Shown: in pieces, positions 14,610 to 23,446 of the stretch
Numbering within the stretch: the first letter of the stretch is position 1
Layout of the letters: every line of letters begins with the position of its first letter
NCBI GenBank assembly: GCA_958366945.1
Contig: CATXCY010000040.1
Location: 1-23,909, forward strand
Origin: Bruticola sp004554425
GTDB taxonomy: Bacteria; Vulcanimicrobiota; Xenobia; Xenobiales; Xenobiaceae
Length of the DNA stretch: 23,909 nucleotides
Direction of reading: 5' to 3'
The notes under the pieces: model-generated
The model's database searches: none
Told to the model about the DNA's origin: nothing
Seen by the model: the letters and a program-made list of their open reading frames with translations, nothing else
Translations under genes and position numbers: made by a program

Positions 14610-17600
14610 ATGTCTTTCAACTCCACTTCCTTAACAAATCTAATGTCGTCTATCACCGGCAATATGCCTATTTTGGGCAACCAAGATTTTGCCACTCAGA
14701 TGGGTATCAATTTTAACATAGACGATTCTGTGCAAATTACAGGTTCTGCTCAACTTGAAGGAACTGAAGATGCCGAAGCTGTAGCGAAAGCTCAAAGAGA
14801 GAATTTCGATAAATCTTTCACTACCGAAGATGTGGCCGCTTTGTTTGGCAAAGAGGCTAGCGAACTTACCGAACAACAGAGCGCCGATTTAAGTAATCTC
14901 TTATTTGATATTAGCCAAGAAAATGCCAGACGCAAAGAAGAGGGTGAAGAGCCCCTTACCAAGGATGAATTGAACGAATTCATCAACGCTTCTGTAACCG
15001 ATTATAAGAGTCAAATTGAAAAAAGCGAAAAGGCCGAAGACGCTAAAAGTGGCGAAATAAGCGAAGAAGATGGTGATGAAGAAGTCAATTCTTTAGGTAA
15101 GACTCTCTCTGAATTAGGCATTGAAGAGCTGACCGATGAGCAAATGGAAGGCATAAACAAAGCTCTCGATCAATATGAAAATGGCGAAGAAGTAACTGCT
15201 GCCAAAGATGCTCAAGCCGCTAAAGAAGCTAAAGAGGCCGAAGAAGCCAAACAAGCCGAACAAGCTCAAGCTAATGAAAATGCTCAGCAAACACCACAAG
15301 CTCAGCAAAGTCAACCTAGCCAAGGCAATTCTGGCAATAGTGTCGCTTCTCCAGTAGGTTCTTCCGGCAGTGTGGGTAGTCCAAGTTCGGTTGGCTCTGT
15401 AGGCAATGTAGGTAGTACCAGTCCGACTGCAGCTTCTACTGAAGCAGCCTCCTCTGCTTCCGATGTTCCGGAGATGGCCGAAGATTTGCAAGGCTTGCAA
15501 CAGCAAAAAGCTGAAGCTCAGACCAAAGTCGGCGACATTACTTCACAAGTTGAGTCCAAAAAGTCTGAAATCAACCAGCGCAAAGCCGACATCACCAAAG
15601 AAGTCGGTACCGATAGTTTGTCTCCTCAACAAAAAGTTGAGCAGCAAAAGAACCAAACCGACTACGACAAAGCCAAATCTGACTACGACAGAGCTCAGCA
15701 AGAAAAGGCCAAAGTCCAGCAAGACAACAATCAAACTAACCAAGAGATCGCCCAAAACCAGCAGAGTCTCTATACTAAGGCAGCCGAAAAACAAGCCAAG
15801 AGTGCGGAATTGAGCTCTGCCCAAAGTGAATTGAGTTCTCTCACTCCTCCTTCTGCTCCCAGCGGAGACGACAAAGAAGCTCAAGCTGCTTACGAAAGCG
15901 CCAAAGCGGAATATGAAGCTAAAAAAGCTGAATTACAAGCCAAAGTAGATCAGTTAAAAGCTGAAGAAAAAGCTATTCAAAGCGAAATCACTAAGCTTGA
16001 GCAAAAAAGCTCCAATTTGGAGAGAAGAAAAGCTACTCAAGAGCAAAGGTTGACCAACTACGAAGAGCAAATGACCAGAGCTCAGTCCATTATGGATGAG
16101 AAGATGGCTGCTATTCAGGAAGGCAACCCTGCTCTCAAAGAGGCTATAGAGCAAGATGAACAGCTCCAGGCTTTAGAAGCTGAAATTTCCGATTTAGAAA
16201 GTCAAAAGACTGAACAAGAGCAATTTATTCGCCAATTGGACAATCAAATTGCTTTAAAAGAAAAGCAAGATAGCGCTGTTCAACAATTGCGCCAGGAAGA
16301 GGCTCAGAAAGATTTTGAGAACGCTCTTAATGAAGCAGGTAATCCTACTGGAGAGCTTAAGAATCCCGATCTTTTGGGCCTTAATAGTCCTTTCAGCTTC
16401 CATAACGAACGAGAAGCTGTCGATGTTACCGATCCGGAGAAAGCCGGTGAAGCTATCGAATGGGCTCGTGAAGCTTTAGAGCAAGATCCCAATAATGAAA
16501 AAGCCCAGGCTGTTTTAGAAGCTGGTTCCGGCTACCTCGAGCAAAAGCAAGCTTCCGCTGAAAATGCAGCCGTCGAAGCGGTAAACAATCTGCCTGACGG
16601 TTTGAAAGATGGAGCCAACGCCTATATTCAAGAAGCTGTAGCCAATGCAGACGGCCGCAATGTTAACGACGTAGTCCGAGAAGCTATTGCCGACTATACT
16701 AAAGGTTTACTCGATAAAGATGATCTCTCCGCCGAAGATAGAGCCTTAGTACAAACTGCTGCTGAAGCTACAGCTGCCAGTGTCAAAGCTGATGAGCAAT
16801 ATCACCAAGTATTGGAAGCCGAATCTGAAGTAGAGTTTTATAAGGCTGTAGACGAGCTCCCCGAAAATGCCAAAGCCGAAGCTTACGCTATGCGCGATTC
16901 TATCAATGCTTTAGATCACAAAGGCGCTTGCCAAAGTGTAACCGACGCTTATACAGATATTGCCGAATATTTAGACAAACATCCTAATGCCGATTTGGAT
17001 ATGCAAACTGCCAAATCTATGTTTGGAGACTATGGCCCCGTAGCTTTGGCTGCGCTTCAAGATGAGAGCGGCGAAATGGCCACTCAGCTTCTCGATGAAG
17101 GCAATTATGCCGACTATCAAGGTATTGCTTTACCCTCCCTCTTCCCTGGTTTCGAATCAGAGCTAGAGCCAGAGACTATCCCCAACGGCGGCGGTTACAA
17201 GGGAGATACCACTTCTCTGTATCGCGATAAAGTTATAGACATGGCCAATAGCAATGTCGAAAGTTTCTCTGAGAAATACAATGAAGTAGCTTCTGGCGAC
17301 TACTCACCTTATAGCCGCGAATGGAAGAATGTAAATTCCATGGCCAAAGATGCCGAAGGTTGGCAGAATCTCTCCGATGAGTATAGCCTCAAACTAACTA
17401 AAGAAAAAGAAACTGGCTATGCCGATCGTATAGCTGCTGGCACCTTGTCTGAAGCGGCCATTAAAGCTATGAGCGAACCTACTTTGGAAGACTTGATGAG
17501 CGGCAGTACAGAGTTCGGCTTGCAAATTGCTCAAAGTTCTCTCACAGAAGCTCAAAACCGCAATACTACTGGCTGGTGCTATGCCGGCGTTTCCAGTGCT

Positions 17601-17897
17601 TTAAGTAGATTAGGCATTAGTATCGGAGGCCCCAGCGCTTTCTGCGCCGTAGGTGAAATTGATTCAAAGTACGCCGATCGTTTCACTAAGTTTACTAGCG
17701 CCGACATTACTAAAGATCAGCTAAAGCAACTTCCTGCCGGTGCTATCGTAGTTTACGGTTCCGGTAGTGGCTACAACGGCGGCTACCACGGCCATATTTA
17801 TGTATCTCAGGGCAACGGCCAAGAGACTTCTGATCACTTGGCCAACGTCTACCCCGAAGGTTATGGCAATGAATACTACGTCTATTTCCCCAAATAA
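14610..17897 (+). CDS. Large coiled-coil protein with a C-terminal Cys/His (CHAP or NlpC-like) peptidase domain
   Basis: 1095 residues. No signal peptide or membrane helix is seen (MSFNSTSLTNLMSSITGNMP). Residues 1-230 are acidic and helical. About 239-284 is a Ser/Gly/Val linker (SGNSVASPVGSSGSVGSP). About 288-570 is a long coiled coil rich in Gln, Lys and Glu. About 570-985 is helical and Ala/Glu-rich. The last 110 residues look like a papain-fold peptidoglycan hydrolase: nucleophile candidate C990 in TTGWCYAGVSSALSRLGI, His candidates H1060 and H1062 in GGYHGHIYVSQGNGQETSDH, preceded by LPAGAIVVYG. The likely role is cell-wall cleavage or remodelling, or an effector released by lysis or a non-Sec route. 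ATG has an AAGGGGG tract 4 nt upstream. No recognised homologue for the full length. Confidence 0.75.
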   Translation: MSFNSTSLTNLMSSITGNMPILGNQDFATQMGINFNIDDSVQITGSAQLEGTEDAEAVAKAQRENFDKSFTTEDVAALFGKEASELTEQQSADLSNLLFDISQENARRKEEGEEPLTKDELNEFINASVTDYKSQIEKSEKAEDAKSGEISEEDGDEEVNSLGKTLSELGIEELTDEQMEGINKALDQYENGEEVTAAKDAQAAKEAKEAEEAKQAEQAQANENAQQTPQAQQSQPSQGNSGNSVASPVGSSGSVGSPSSVGSVGNVGSTSPTAASTEAASSASDVPEMAEDLQGLQQQKAEAQTKVGDITSQVESKKSEINQRKADITKEVGTDSLSPQQKVEQQKNQTDYDKAKSDYDRAQQEKAKVQQDNNQTNQEIAQNQQSLYTKAAEKQAKSAELSSAQSELSSLTPPSAPSGDDKEAQAAYESAKAEYEAKKAELQAKVDQLKAEEKAIQSEITKLEQKSSNLERRKATQEQRLTNYEEQMTRAQSIMDEKMAAIQEGNPALKEAIEQDEQLQALEAEISDLESQKTEQEQFIRQLDNQIALKEKQDSAVQQLRQEEAQKDFENALNEAGNPTGELKNPDLLGLNSPFSFHNEREAVDVTDPEKAGEAIEWAREALEQDPNNEKAQAVLEAGSGYLEQKQASAENAAVEAVNNLPDGLKDGANAYIQEAVANADGRNVNDVVREAIADYTKGLLDKDDLSAEDRALVQTAAEATAASVKADEQYHQVLEAESEVEFYKAVDELPENAKAEAYAMRDSINALDHKGACQSVTDAYTDIAEYLDKHPNADLDMQTAKSMFGDYGPVALAALQDESGEMATQLLDEGNYADYQGIALPSLFPGFESELEPETIPNGGGYKGDTTSLYRDKVIDMANSNVESFSEKYNEVASGDYSPYSREWKNVNSMAKDAEGWQNLSDEYSLKLTKEKETGYADRIAAGTLSEAAIKAMSEPTLEDLMSGSTEFGLQIAQSSLTEAQNRNTTGWCYAGVSSALSRLGISIGGPSAFCAVGEIDSKYADRFTKFTSADITKDQLKQLPAGAIVVYGSGSGYNGGYHGHIYVSQGNGQETSDHLANVYPEGYGNEYYVYFPK

Positions 17898-17912
17898 ATA
17901 AACGACCCAAAA

Positions 17913-17937
17913 AGCGGTCGGCTTTTTGTCGGCCGCT
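17913..17937. terminator. Hairpin after the coiled-coil gene, T run on the minus strand
   Basis: AGCGGTCGGC (17913-17922) / GTCGGCCGCT (17928-17937), 10 bp with two wobble pairs and a five-T loop. The strand with a following T run is the - strand, so it may back up termination of the lipoprotein operon. Confidence 0.5.
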
Positions 17938-17949
17938 TGCCTTTATACA

Positions 17950-17995
17950 AAAAAGCCTCTATATCTCCAAAATTTTGGAAATATAGAGGCTTTTT
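17950..17995. terminator. Long bidirectional terminator between convergent genes
   Basis: A stem of about 22 bp with one mismatch: AAAAAGCCTCTATAT at the left pairs with ATATAGAGGCTTTTT at the right, and the inner TCCAAAA / TTTTGGA continues it. A/T tracts on both sides give a T run in either direction. It serves the coiled-coil gene (+) and the lipoprotein operon (-). Confidence 0.85.
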
Positions 17996-18006
17996 GTTAT
18001 TTTTAA

Positions 18007-18480
18007 TTAGAGCTCAATTACTTCGCCGCGTATATTTTTTATTTGAGCAGAGAAGCTACTAATCTTCTTCTCTTGTAAATTGTTTAGGCTGATAAAAAGC
18101 GTAATTTCTTTAACTAAACTACTCTTAGTTACTTTTGTTTTGATTAGAAAAGAACTCTTTGAGCTTTCAGTTTGCTGAGGAGTAATTTCCAAATCTTCAA
18201 CTTTTTCTACCGAGCCACCGGCCATATCCAAAAGCGAATCTACGGACATTTCCATATTTGTTGAAACAAAACGCAAAGCAGCTTTACGATCATTATCAAC
18301 TAAAGATGCTTTAGCAAAAGCCAAAGACAATTCTTGAGGAGAAAGTGTACTCAAATTGCTATCAGTAGAAACTGACAAGCTGCGGCAAGCCCACAAATTG
18401 CTAAGCAATATCAAAAGACAAATACTAAGCAACCAACGCCAAGAAGAGCGAAATATTTTTTTATTTTGACAACAGCTCAT
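18007..18480 (-). CDS. Small lipoprotein encoded after the macroglobulin-like gene
   Basis: 157 residues. Hydrophobic segment WLLSICLLILLSNLWAC ends in a lipobox-like LWAC with Cys32; Trp at -2 is unusual. The rest is polar, with residues 45-65 (TLSPQELSLAFAKASLVDND) and alternating strands to the C-terminus that resemble a DUF4878/NTF2-like small lipoprotein fold, though I cannot assign it firmly. The ATG lies 8 nt after the stop of the macroglobulin-like gene; its GGAG is inside that gene, 13 nt upstream, so the two are coupled. It likely sits in the envelope beside the macroglobulin. Function unknown. Confidence 0.7.
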   Translation of the reverse strand: MSCCQNKKIFRSSWRWLLSICLLILLSNLWACRSLSVSTDSNLSTLSPQELSLAFAKASLVDNDRKAALRFVSTNMEMSVDSLLDMAGGSVEKVEDLEITPQQTESSKSSFLIKTKVTKSSLVKEITLFISLNNLQEKKISSFSAQIKNIRGEVIEL

Positions 18481-18488
18481 TTATACAA

Positions 18489-21400
18489 CTACTCTCCTAC
18501 AACTAAAGTGAAAGGCGCGGCCTGAGCACACTCAAAAGGTGCATTGTCAAATCGCAATAGAGCAGGTTTAGCTGTAAATTCACCTTGATAGACTAACTTG
18601 CCCTTAAGTTTAAAAATGTGCTCTCCCTTAGGCAAAGACGTTACATACAAACGATTGGCTTGCTTGTTAAAGTGAGCATTGAGATCTTCCAAACCTTCAA
18701 CCTGCGAAATTTCCCAACCGCCCAAATATGGCAAATCGATGACAGCGTAACGCTTATTCTCCTTGGTATGAACTTTAAGGCTAATAAAAGACGTGTCACC
18801 CAAACATCCAAAAACGCCCTCGCCTACAGGATGAACTTCACCTTTTTGTGATTCGATAATTTTGCACTCACTGTTTATAAAGAAGGGAGCTTGAGCTACA
18901 GAACTTATGTAAGTAACAGGAGCTTCTTTTCTGTAGCCAACTTCAGGCAAACCATGCACAGTAAGACTTTCATGAACATGTGCCCAAACCAAATCATTGC
19001 CACTTTTAATAATCTTTACATTTAAAGGACTATCTGGTAATTGAGCTACACTTAAAGAGAAAGATCGGTGCCAATCGTCTTTTTCGGCTAAACTATTGTT
19101 ACTATCTAACTCGTTGCCATTTATCCAAATACCGTAACTAAACTCCTTAGGAGCTTCATAGAAACGATACATATAAGCGGATACGGCCTCCAGAGCAGCT
19201 AAAGTGTCTGATGGAGTGTTCCAAGCCTGACCACAACGGTTGGCTAACAACCAATTGAGCAAAGCTTGGCTTCTAGCATTGTCACCTTCCAAACTTAAAT
19301 TGGTTATCAGAGCCAAGGCGGTAGTTTTGCAATCGCTGAGTATAGAATCGCCAGGATAAAAAGCAGATTCAACTTTCAATTCGCCTTCACCGACGAAAGA
19401 TGAAGTCTCGGCCATATGGTTACGCTTTAAAGCAGCTTTCCAAAGGCGTTTGGCTTCATCACGCCGATTATTTAAATCTAAATAGCGCACCAAAGCAATG
19501 AAGGCTGGATTGTTCAGCTTGTCGACACTATGCAAAGCTTTGTCCAAATCAGCAGCGGAAATTTTAGGTTCTTGGAAAGCCAAACTTAAAATCAAACGCT
19601 CATCTAAATTCAGACCTAAGCGCACCCTTTGCAAATAGGCTTCACTAACTTTTATCAAAGGTTCAACTTCACTAACTCCAGTTTCACGCAATGCATTTAG
19701 GTAACGCACTGTCATAGCTGTGTAAATTGGATCGGAAGCCAATCCGGAACGCCAGCCAAAGCCACCATCTTTATTTTGAGCCATTTGCAAAGAGAGCAAA
19801 CTGTCTTGAGCCTGTTCGGGAGAAAGGCTGAAACAAGCTGGAATTTTTAAATTGTGCTTCATAAAAGGAGCGCTGCAAATTACCGGAGAGACCCAGTATG
19901 CAAGCACAGCTTCGCTATTATTGGCAGACAAATTGCTCAGACTATGTACTGAAGAAGCCAAAACTCCGGCCGTTCCATTCATAATCTCAATATTCAAATT
20001 GCGATCAAAAACACGTCCAATGAAATCTTTGCGGAAGCTATCCAACTTCAAATCGGATTCCCGGCGCAAAAGAGCACTAGCATCTTGGGAGTAGACAGTA
20101 ACTAAAGGCAAAACTTCCACTGGCTGCGTATAGCGCTCAATTCCATGGTCGCCCTTAAGTTCGACTACAATGTTGCTAGCTCCGGGCAAACCACTCTTAA
20201 CCATGAAGTTAAAAGCGGTGCTTTCATGCGCCTTCAGAACAATTTTTCCATTTCCATCAATTTCTGAAGTAGGCCGATTATCTTGCACCAATAATACGGA
20301 AGTATCTTCAGCTTTTACAGACATAGCAAAGCTTAGATCTTTGTCAGTGCAATTTTGCAATTTGACGCTATACTTGGCAAAATCGCCTCGGTTTATAGCC
20401 GCCGGTCCCTCTATAGTTGTTTCAATATTTTTCTTCAAAATAAAAGGCAATATGGTTTGGCCAACTTTACCATCTTCAGTTACGCCGGTAACTAACAATT
20501 TCCAGTAACCTTCTTCGTTGGGCATAACCACAGAACACGCAGCTGCACCACTATCTGGAGCAGTTCTTACCTTGGCAGCTTCTATACAAGTATTTTCGGG
20601 ATACAAAATTACCGGTATAAAATCGACTAAGTTGTCAGTAACCTTATTTTGCTCTTTGGCATTGAAACCTACAGATGTACTTCTTGCACCAGCAGGAGAA
20701 CAAAAAGCATTAAAAATACTATCTTGGCATAAGTATGGCTGCTCTTCCGGGCCAATAAGACGCACATTGAGTAAGCTGACTAAACGGTTCCCCTTATTAT
20801 CCAAGGCTACTAAATTTAAATCGGCTGCTTGACCACTTACAGGATGGACAGCCCATGAAGCTTTTATATTAAAAACTTGCTCCGCATCGTGCACATAAAC
20901 AAATTCTTCAGCTTTTTTAAAGTCACCATTCAGATAAGCCAAAGCTGTAATTTTTACAGCTGGAGAAAATTTCTTTTTAAATGGCAAAGTGAGAGATGCA
21001 TGGCCGTCGGTAAGATCTACTACATAACGACTTAAAATTCCATCTCTATCAAGAATGAGCAAAGCTTTTTTTACATTTTTAGGGGCGTATAATCTGATTT
21101 TATTTCTTTCACCAGCCTCTATAAAATGCTTAGCGATGTCTATATCAAAGTTCTCGCCATCACCAGCAGATACAAATACAGAAGTTCTAGCTTGCAGCTT
21201 AGTTACATCAAAGTTGCGATCCTTAGCCCAAGCATTTTCAACTCCACCTAAAGCACGAACTGAGATAACATAACGACCTTGTACGCTCGGCTGCCAAGTA
21301 AATAAGCAACAACCTTTACTATTGGAAGTAAATTTGCCTATATCGATAGATTCACCATTTTCACTCAAAGCGGAAACTTCAAATTTAAGGTTAGCTAAAG

Positions 21401-22976
21401 GCATTCCGGAAAAATCAGAAGCCTGAACCAGATACTGAGCAAAAGAGTTGGCTCTTATTTCCTGAGGGCCATTTAAGCTTAAGAAGCTCGGAGCAGGGAC
21501 TATCGAGAAGCTGCAAACCGAACGGTAGAGACGATTTTTGGCTCCCCTAGTCGCAGCCTGAACACGAACAACAGCCAATTGTGCTTCACTGCCAATTGAA
21601 GACGGGCAAGTAAACCTTACTTGAGCCTGACCGGCCAAATTAGTATTAGTTTTGAGAGCGGGCAACTTAGCAGAAGAGGTAAAACTAGAATCGGCCTCCA
21701 CTCCCAAGCTTCCTACTCCGTAGCCGACTTTAGCTTTTACCTGACAGACGCTAAAGCTTAAAGTTACTTCTCGGCCGGTTATAGGCAAACCGTCCTTATC
21801 AGTTAAGGACACGTTGAGTGAAACATCCTGTCCTACAGTGAAAAAGGGACTACCAGGTTCAACTTTAAACTTTACATCGGTATAGTCAGGTAAAGCGCTA
21901 GCTAAACCGCAACTGGCTATCTTAGCGCCATGACTATCCTCTAACACGAGTACATAAGGCTCGCGAGGTAATTTTTTAGGGATTTCGATTACTCCACTGA
22001 GCGTACCGCTAAAGCCCAAAGCAGCTTTAGATTTGGCTACAGTGTCATTGTGTAGAGAACGTAAACTTACTTGAAAAACTTCTTTGGTATTTTCACTTAA
22101 AGCAGAACCGCTAAAAATATCGCGAAGCACAGCTTTGTAAGTCAGAGTTTGACCAGGTATCGCAGAGCGTGAATCACACCACAAAAAAGCTTTCCAACGT
22201 TTGGAAAGATTCAGTAAATCAGAAGAGATAGCTACTGCCTTCCGTTGTCCTTTAACAACAAGATATATAGCGGAAACAGCCTCGGAAGAAGGTATATTTA
22301 CCAAACCGCTGGGAGAGCAATTTAAGGCTAGTGAAGTAGATTTTTTATTTTGGGCGTAAGTTTGACCAAAAACCTGATCGGCATAAAGGGGATTACCAGT
22401 TTTGCTATCCAGTACCCACAGAACTCCGGAAGTAGTTCCATAACCTAGACAAGCCAAGCGAATATCGGAAACGCTCACGATTTGGAAGCTATCTCTTATT
22501 TTAGCCTGACTATCATGCAGTCTTAGAAGATAAATGCCATCCCCAAGCTTAGGTAAACTCAAGCTGTATTGTTGCAAATTAGACTTTTGGGTATCGTTTT
22601 CATTGGCCAGAATAGCCTTAGCTTGAGCAAGAGGAACTGTTTGCTCTTTTTTTAAGGCAAATTGCAAACGCTCGTAATCTTCATTACTTAAGTTTGTATA
22701 GTTGACAGGAACATTCTTAGATAAAGCTGAGGCTAGATCAAAGTTGTAAATATCTAACCCTAAGGAACTAATTTGTTCGTCGGAAGCAGAAAATGCAATA
22801 TCAATATTTTCCCCGGAGCCAGCACAGTATAAAGGCTCCAAAAAAGCGGCTGACAGAGCAGAGTCTGTCTTTTTCCCCTTATCAGCTGACGACTCGGAAT
22901 TGCTCTGAGCGAAAACCGGTATAGCCAAAAAGACTAAAATAGCTAACAAACTAAAAAATCGCCGCAATTTTTTCAT
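18489..22976 (-). CDS. Alpha-2-macroglobulin-like protein lacking the thioester (YfaS-like)
   Basis: 1495 residues. Start ATG at 22976 has GGAG 5 nt upstream. An in-frame TTG at 22991 would put that site inside the gene, so I reject it. Signal peptide 1-24 (FFSLLAILVFLAIPVFAQ). Repeated Ig-like MG domains fill about 40-950; a toroid-type domain follows, with KDGGFGW (1069-1075) and SDPIYTAMTVRYLNALRETG, then a C-terminal receptor-binding-like domain. At the place where bacterial macroglobulins of the YfhM type have CLEQ, this protein reads SVHSLSNLSANNSEAVLAYW (1009-1028) with no Cys-x-x-Gln, so the reactive thioester is absent, as in E. coli YfaS. By family these trap or sense proteases in the periplasm. 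Here trapping must be non-covalent, or the role has changed. Co-transcribed with the lipoprotein. Confidence 0.82.
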   Translation of the reverse strand: MKKLRRFFSLLAILVFLAIPVFAQSNSESSADKGKKTDSALSAAFLEPLYCAGSGENIDIAFSASDEQISSLGLDIYNFDLASALSKNVPVNYTNLSNEDYERLQFALKKEQTVPLAQAKAILANENDTQKSNLQQYSLSLPKLGDGIYLLRLHDSQAKIRDSFQIVSVSDIRLACLGYGTTSGVLWVLDSKTGNPLYADQVFGQTYAQNKKSTSLALNCSPSGLVNIPSSEAVSAIYLVVKGQRKAVAISSDLLNLSKRWKAFLWCDSRSAIPGQTLTYKAVLRDIFSGSALSENTKEVFQVSLRSLHNDTVAKSKAALGFSGTLSGVIEIPKKLPREPYVLVLEDSHGAKIASCGLASALPDYTDVKFKVEPGSPFFTVGQDVSLNVSLTDKDGLPITGREVTLSFSVCQVKAKVGYGVGSLGVEADSSFTSSAKLPALKTNTNLAGQAQVRFTCPSSIGSEAQLAVVRVQAATRGAKNRLYRSVCSFSIVPAPSFLSLNGPQEIRANSFAQYLVQASDFSGMPLANLKFEVSALSENGESIDIGKFTSNSKGCCLFTWQPSVQGRYVISVRALGGVENAWAKDRNFDVTKLQARTSVFVSAGDGENFDIDIAKHFIEAGERNKIRLYAPKNVKKALLILDRDGILSRYVVDLTDGHASLTLPFKKKFSPAVKITALAYLNGDFKKAEEFVYVHDAEQVFNIKASWAVHPVSGQAADLNLVALDNKGNRLVSLLNVRLIGPEEQPYLCQDSIFNAFCSPAGARSTSVGFNAKEQNKVTDNLVDFIPVILYPENTCIEAAKVRTAPDSGAAACSVVMPNEEGYWKLLVTGVTEDGKVGQTILPFILKKNIETTIEGPAAINRGDFAKYSVKLQNCTDKDLSFAMSVKAEDTSVLLVQDNRPTSEIDGNGKIVLKAHESTAFNFMVKSGLPGASNIVVELKGDHGIERYTQPVEVLPLVTVYSQDASALLRRESDLKLDSFRKDFIGRVFDRNLNIEIMNGTAGVLASSVHSLSNLSANNSEAVLAYWVSPVICSAPFMKHNLKIPACFSLSPEQAQDSLLSLQMAQNKDGGFGWRSGLASDPIYTAMTVRYLNALRETGVSEVEPLIKVSEAYLQRVRLGLNLDERLILSLAFQEPKISAADLDKALHSVDKLNNPAFIALVRYLDLNNRRDEAKRLWKAALKRNHMAETSSFVGEGELKVESAFYPGDSILSDCKTTALALITNLSLEGDNARSQALLNWLLANRCGQAWNTPSDTLAALEAVSAYMYRFYEAPKEFSYGIWINGNELDSNNSLAEKDDWHRSFSLSVAQLPDSPLNVKIIKSGNDLVWAHVHESLTVHGLPEVGYRKEAPVTYISSVAQAPFFINSECKIIESQKGEVHPVGEGVFGCLGDTSFISLKVHTKENKRYAVIDLPYLGGWEISQVEGLEDLNAHFNKQANRLYVTSLPKGEHIFKLKGKLVYQGEFTAKPALLRFDNAPFECAQAAPFTLVVGE

Positions 22977-23001
22977 TTTAACTCCGCCCAAAAGATGGAA
23001 T

Positions 23002-23029
23002 AAAAAAAACCCCGATCACTCGGGGTTTT
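23002..23029 (-). terminator. Terminator of the tRNA operon
   Basis: A perfect 10-bp stem AAAACCCCGA / TCGGGGTTTT with loop TCAC (23006-23029); on the - strand the T run is eight residues long. It lies 6 nt after tRNA-Ala and upstream of the macroglobulin-like gene. Confidence 0.88.
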
Positions 23030-23035
23030 AACTAG

Positions 23036-23108
23036 TGGAGCTAGACGGATTCGAACCGACGACCTCCTCCGTGCAAGGGAGGCGCTCTCCCAACTGAGCC
23101 ATAGCCCC
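23036..23108 (-). tRNA. tRNA-Ala (anticodon TGC)
   Basis: A complete 73-nt cloverleaf. Acceptor GGGGCTA / TAGCTCC contains the G3-U70 wobble that marks alanine tRNAs. Anticodon stem CCTCC / GGAGG with loop CTTGCAC gives TGC. T-loop is TTCGAAT. CCA is not encoded: CTA follows the discriminator A. Last gene of the Ile-Ile-Ala operon. Confidence 0.96.
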
Positions 23109-23132
23109 AAATTGATAAACTTGGGAAAATGA

Positions 23133-23157
23133 TATAGGAGCCCAAAGAGCTCCTATA
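23133..23157 (-). other. Hairpin in the Ile-Ala tRNA spacer
   Basis: TATAGGAGC / GCTCCTATA, perfect 9 bp with a 7-nt loop and no T run. Probably a processing signal in the tRNA precursor rather than a terminator. Confidence 0.45.
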
Positions 23158-23171
23158 ACTACCTACCAATA

Positions 23172-23248
23172 TGGTGGGTCTAATAGGACTCGAACCTATG
23201 ACCTCATCCTTATCAGGGATGCGCTCTAACCACCTGAGCTACAGACCC
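23172..23248 (-). tRNA. tRNA-Ile (anticodon GAT), copy 1
   Basis: A complete cloverleaf, 74 nt plus encoded CCA. Acceptor GGGTCTG / TAGACCC, anticodon stem CATCC / GGATG with loop CTGATAA giving GAT. T stem ATAGG / CCTAT. Second gene of the operon. Confidence 0.96.
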
Positions 23249-23254
23249 ATGTCT

Positions 23255-23288
23255 CGCTGCCCATTTCCATTTTTTCTAAATGGCAGCG
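23255..23288 (-). other. Hairpin in the spacer between the two tRNA-Ile copies
   Basis: CGCTGCCATTT pairs with AAATGGGCAGCG (one bulge) around an A-rich loop, without a following T run. A likely RNA processing element in the tRNA precursor. Confidence 0.4.
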
Positions 23289-23321
23289 CCCAACAAAAGG
23301 CGCCGCATTTAGAAGAAGTTG

Positions 23322-23398
23322 TGGTGGGTCTAATAAGACTCGAACTTATGACCTCATCCTTATCAGGGATGCGCTCTAACCACCTGAGCTACAGACCC
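23322..23398 (-). tRNA. tRNA-Ile (anticodon GAT), copy 2
   Basis: Identical to copy 1 over 77 nt (encoded CCA included) except for two positions that pair with each other in the T stem: ATAAG / CTTAT instead of ATAGG / CCTAT. First gene of the operon, 49 nt or so downstream of the predicted -10. Confidence 0.96.
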
Positions 23399-23446
23399 AA
23401 CTTCAGGAACCTTGAGAAGTTTTATGACTTCGCAGGCAACGCGGAA

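Noticed and set aside
15114..15884. Two - strand frames (15114-15506 and 15543-15884) inside the coiled-coil gene
   Set aside because: They are mirror images of the low-complexity coding sequence (Leu/Phe/Ser runs from Gln/Lys/Ala codons) and lack start signals.
22977..22991. An upstream TTG start for the macroglobulin-like gene
   Set aside because: The Shine-Dalgarno GGAG would lie inside the gene; it is correctly placed 5 nt before the ATG at 22976, which begins a normal signal peptide.
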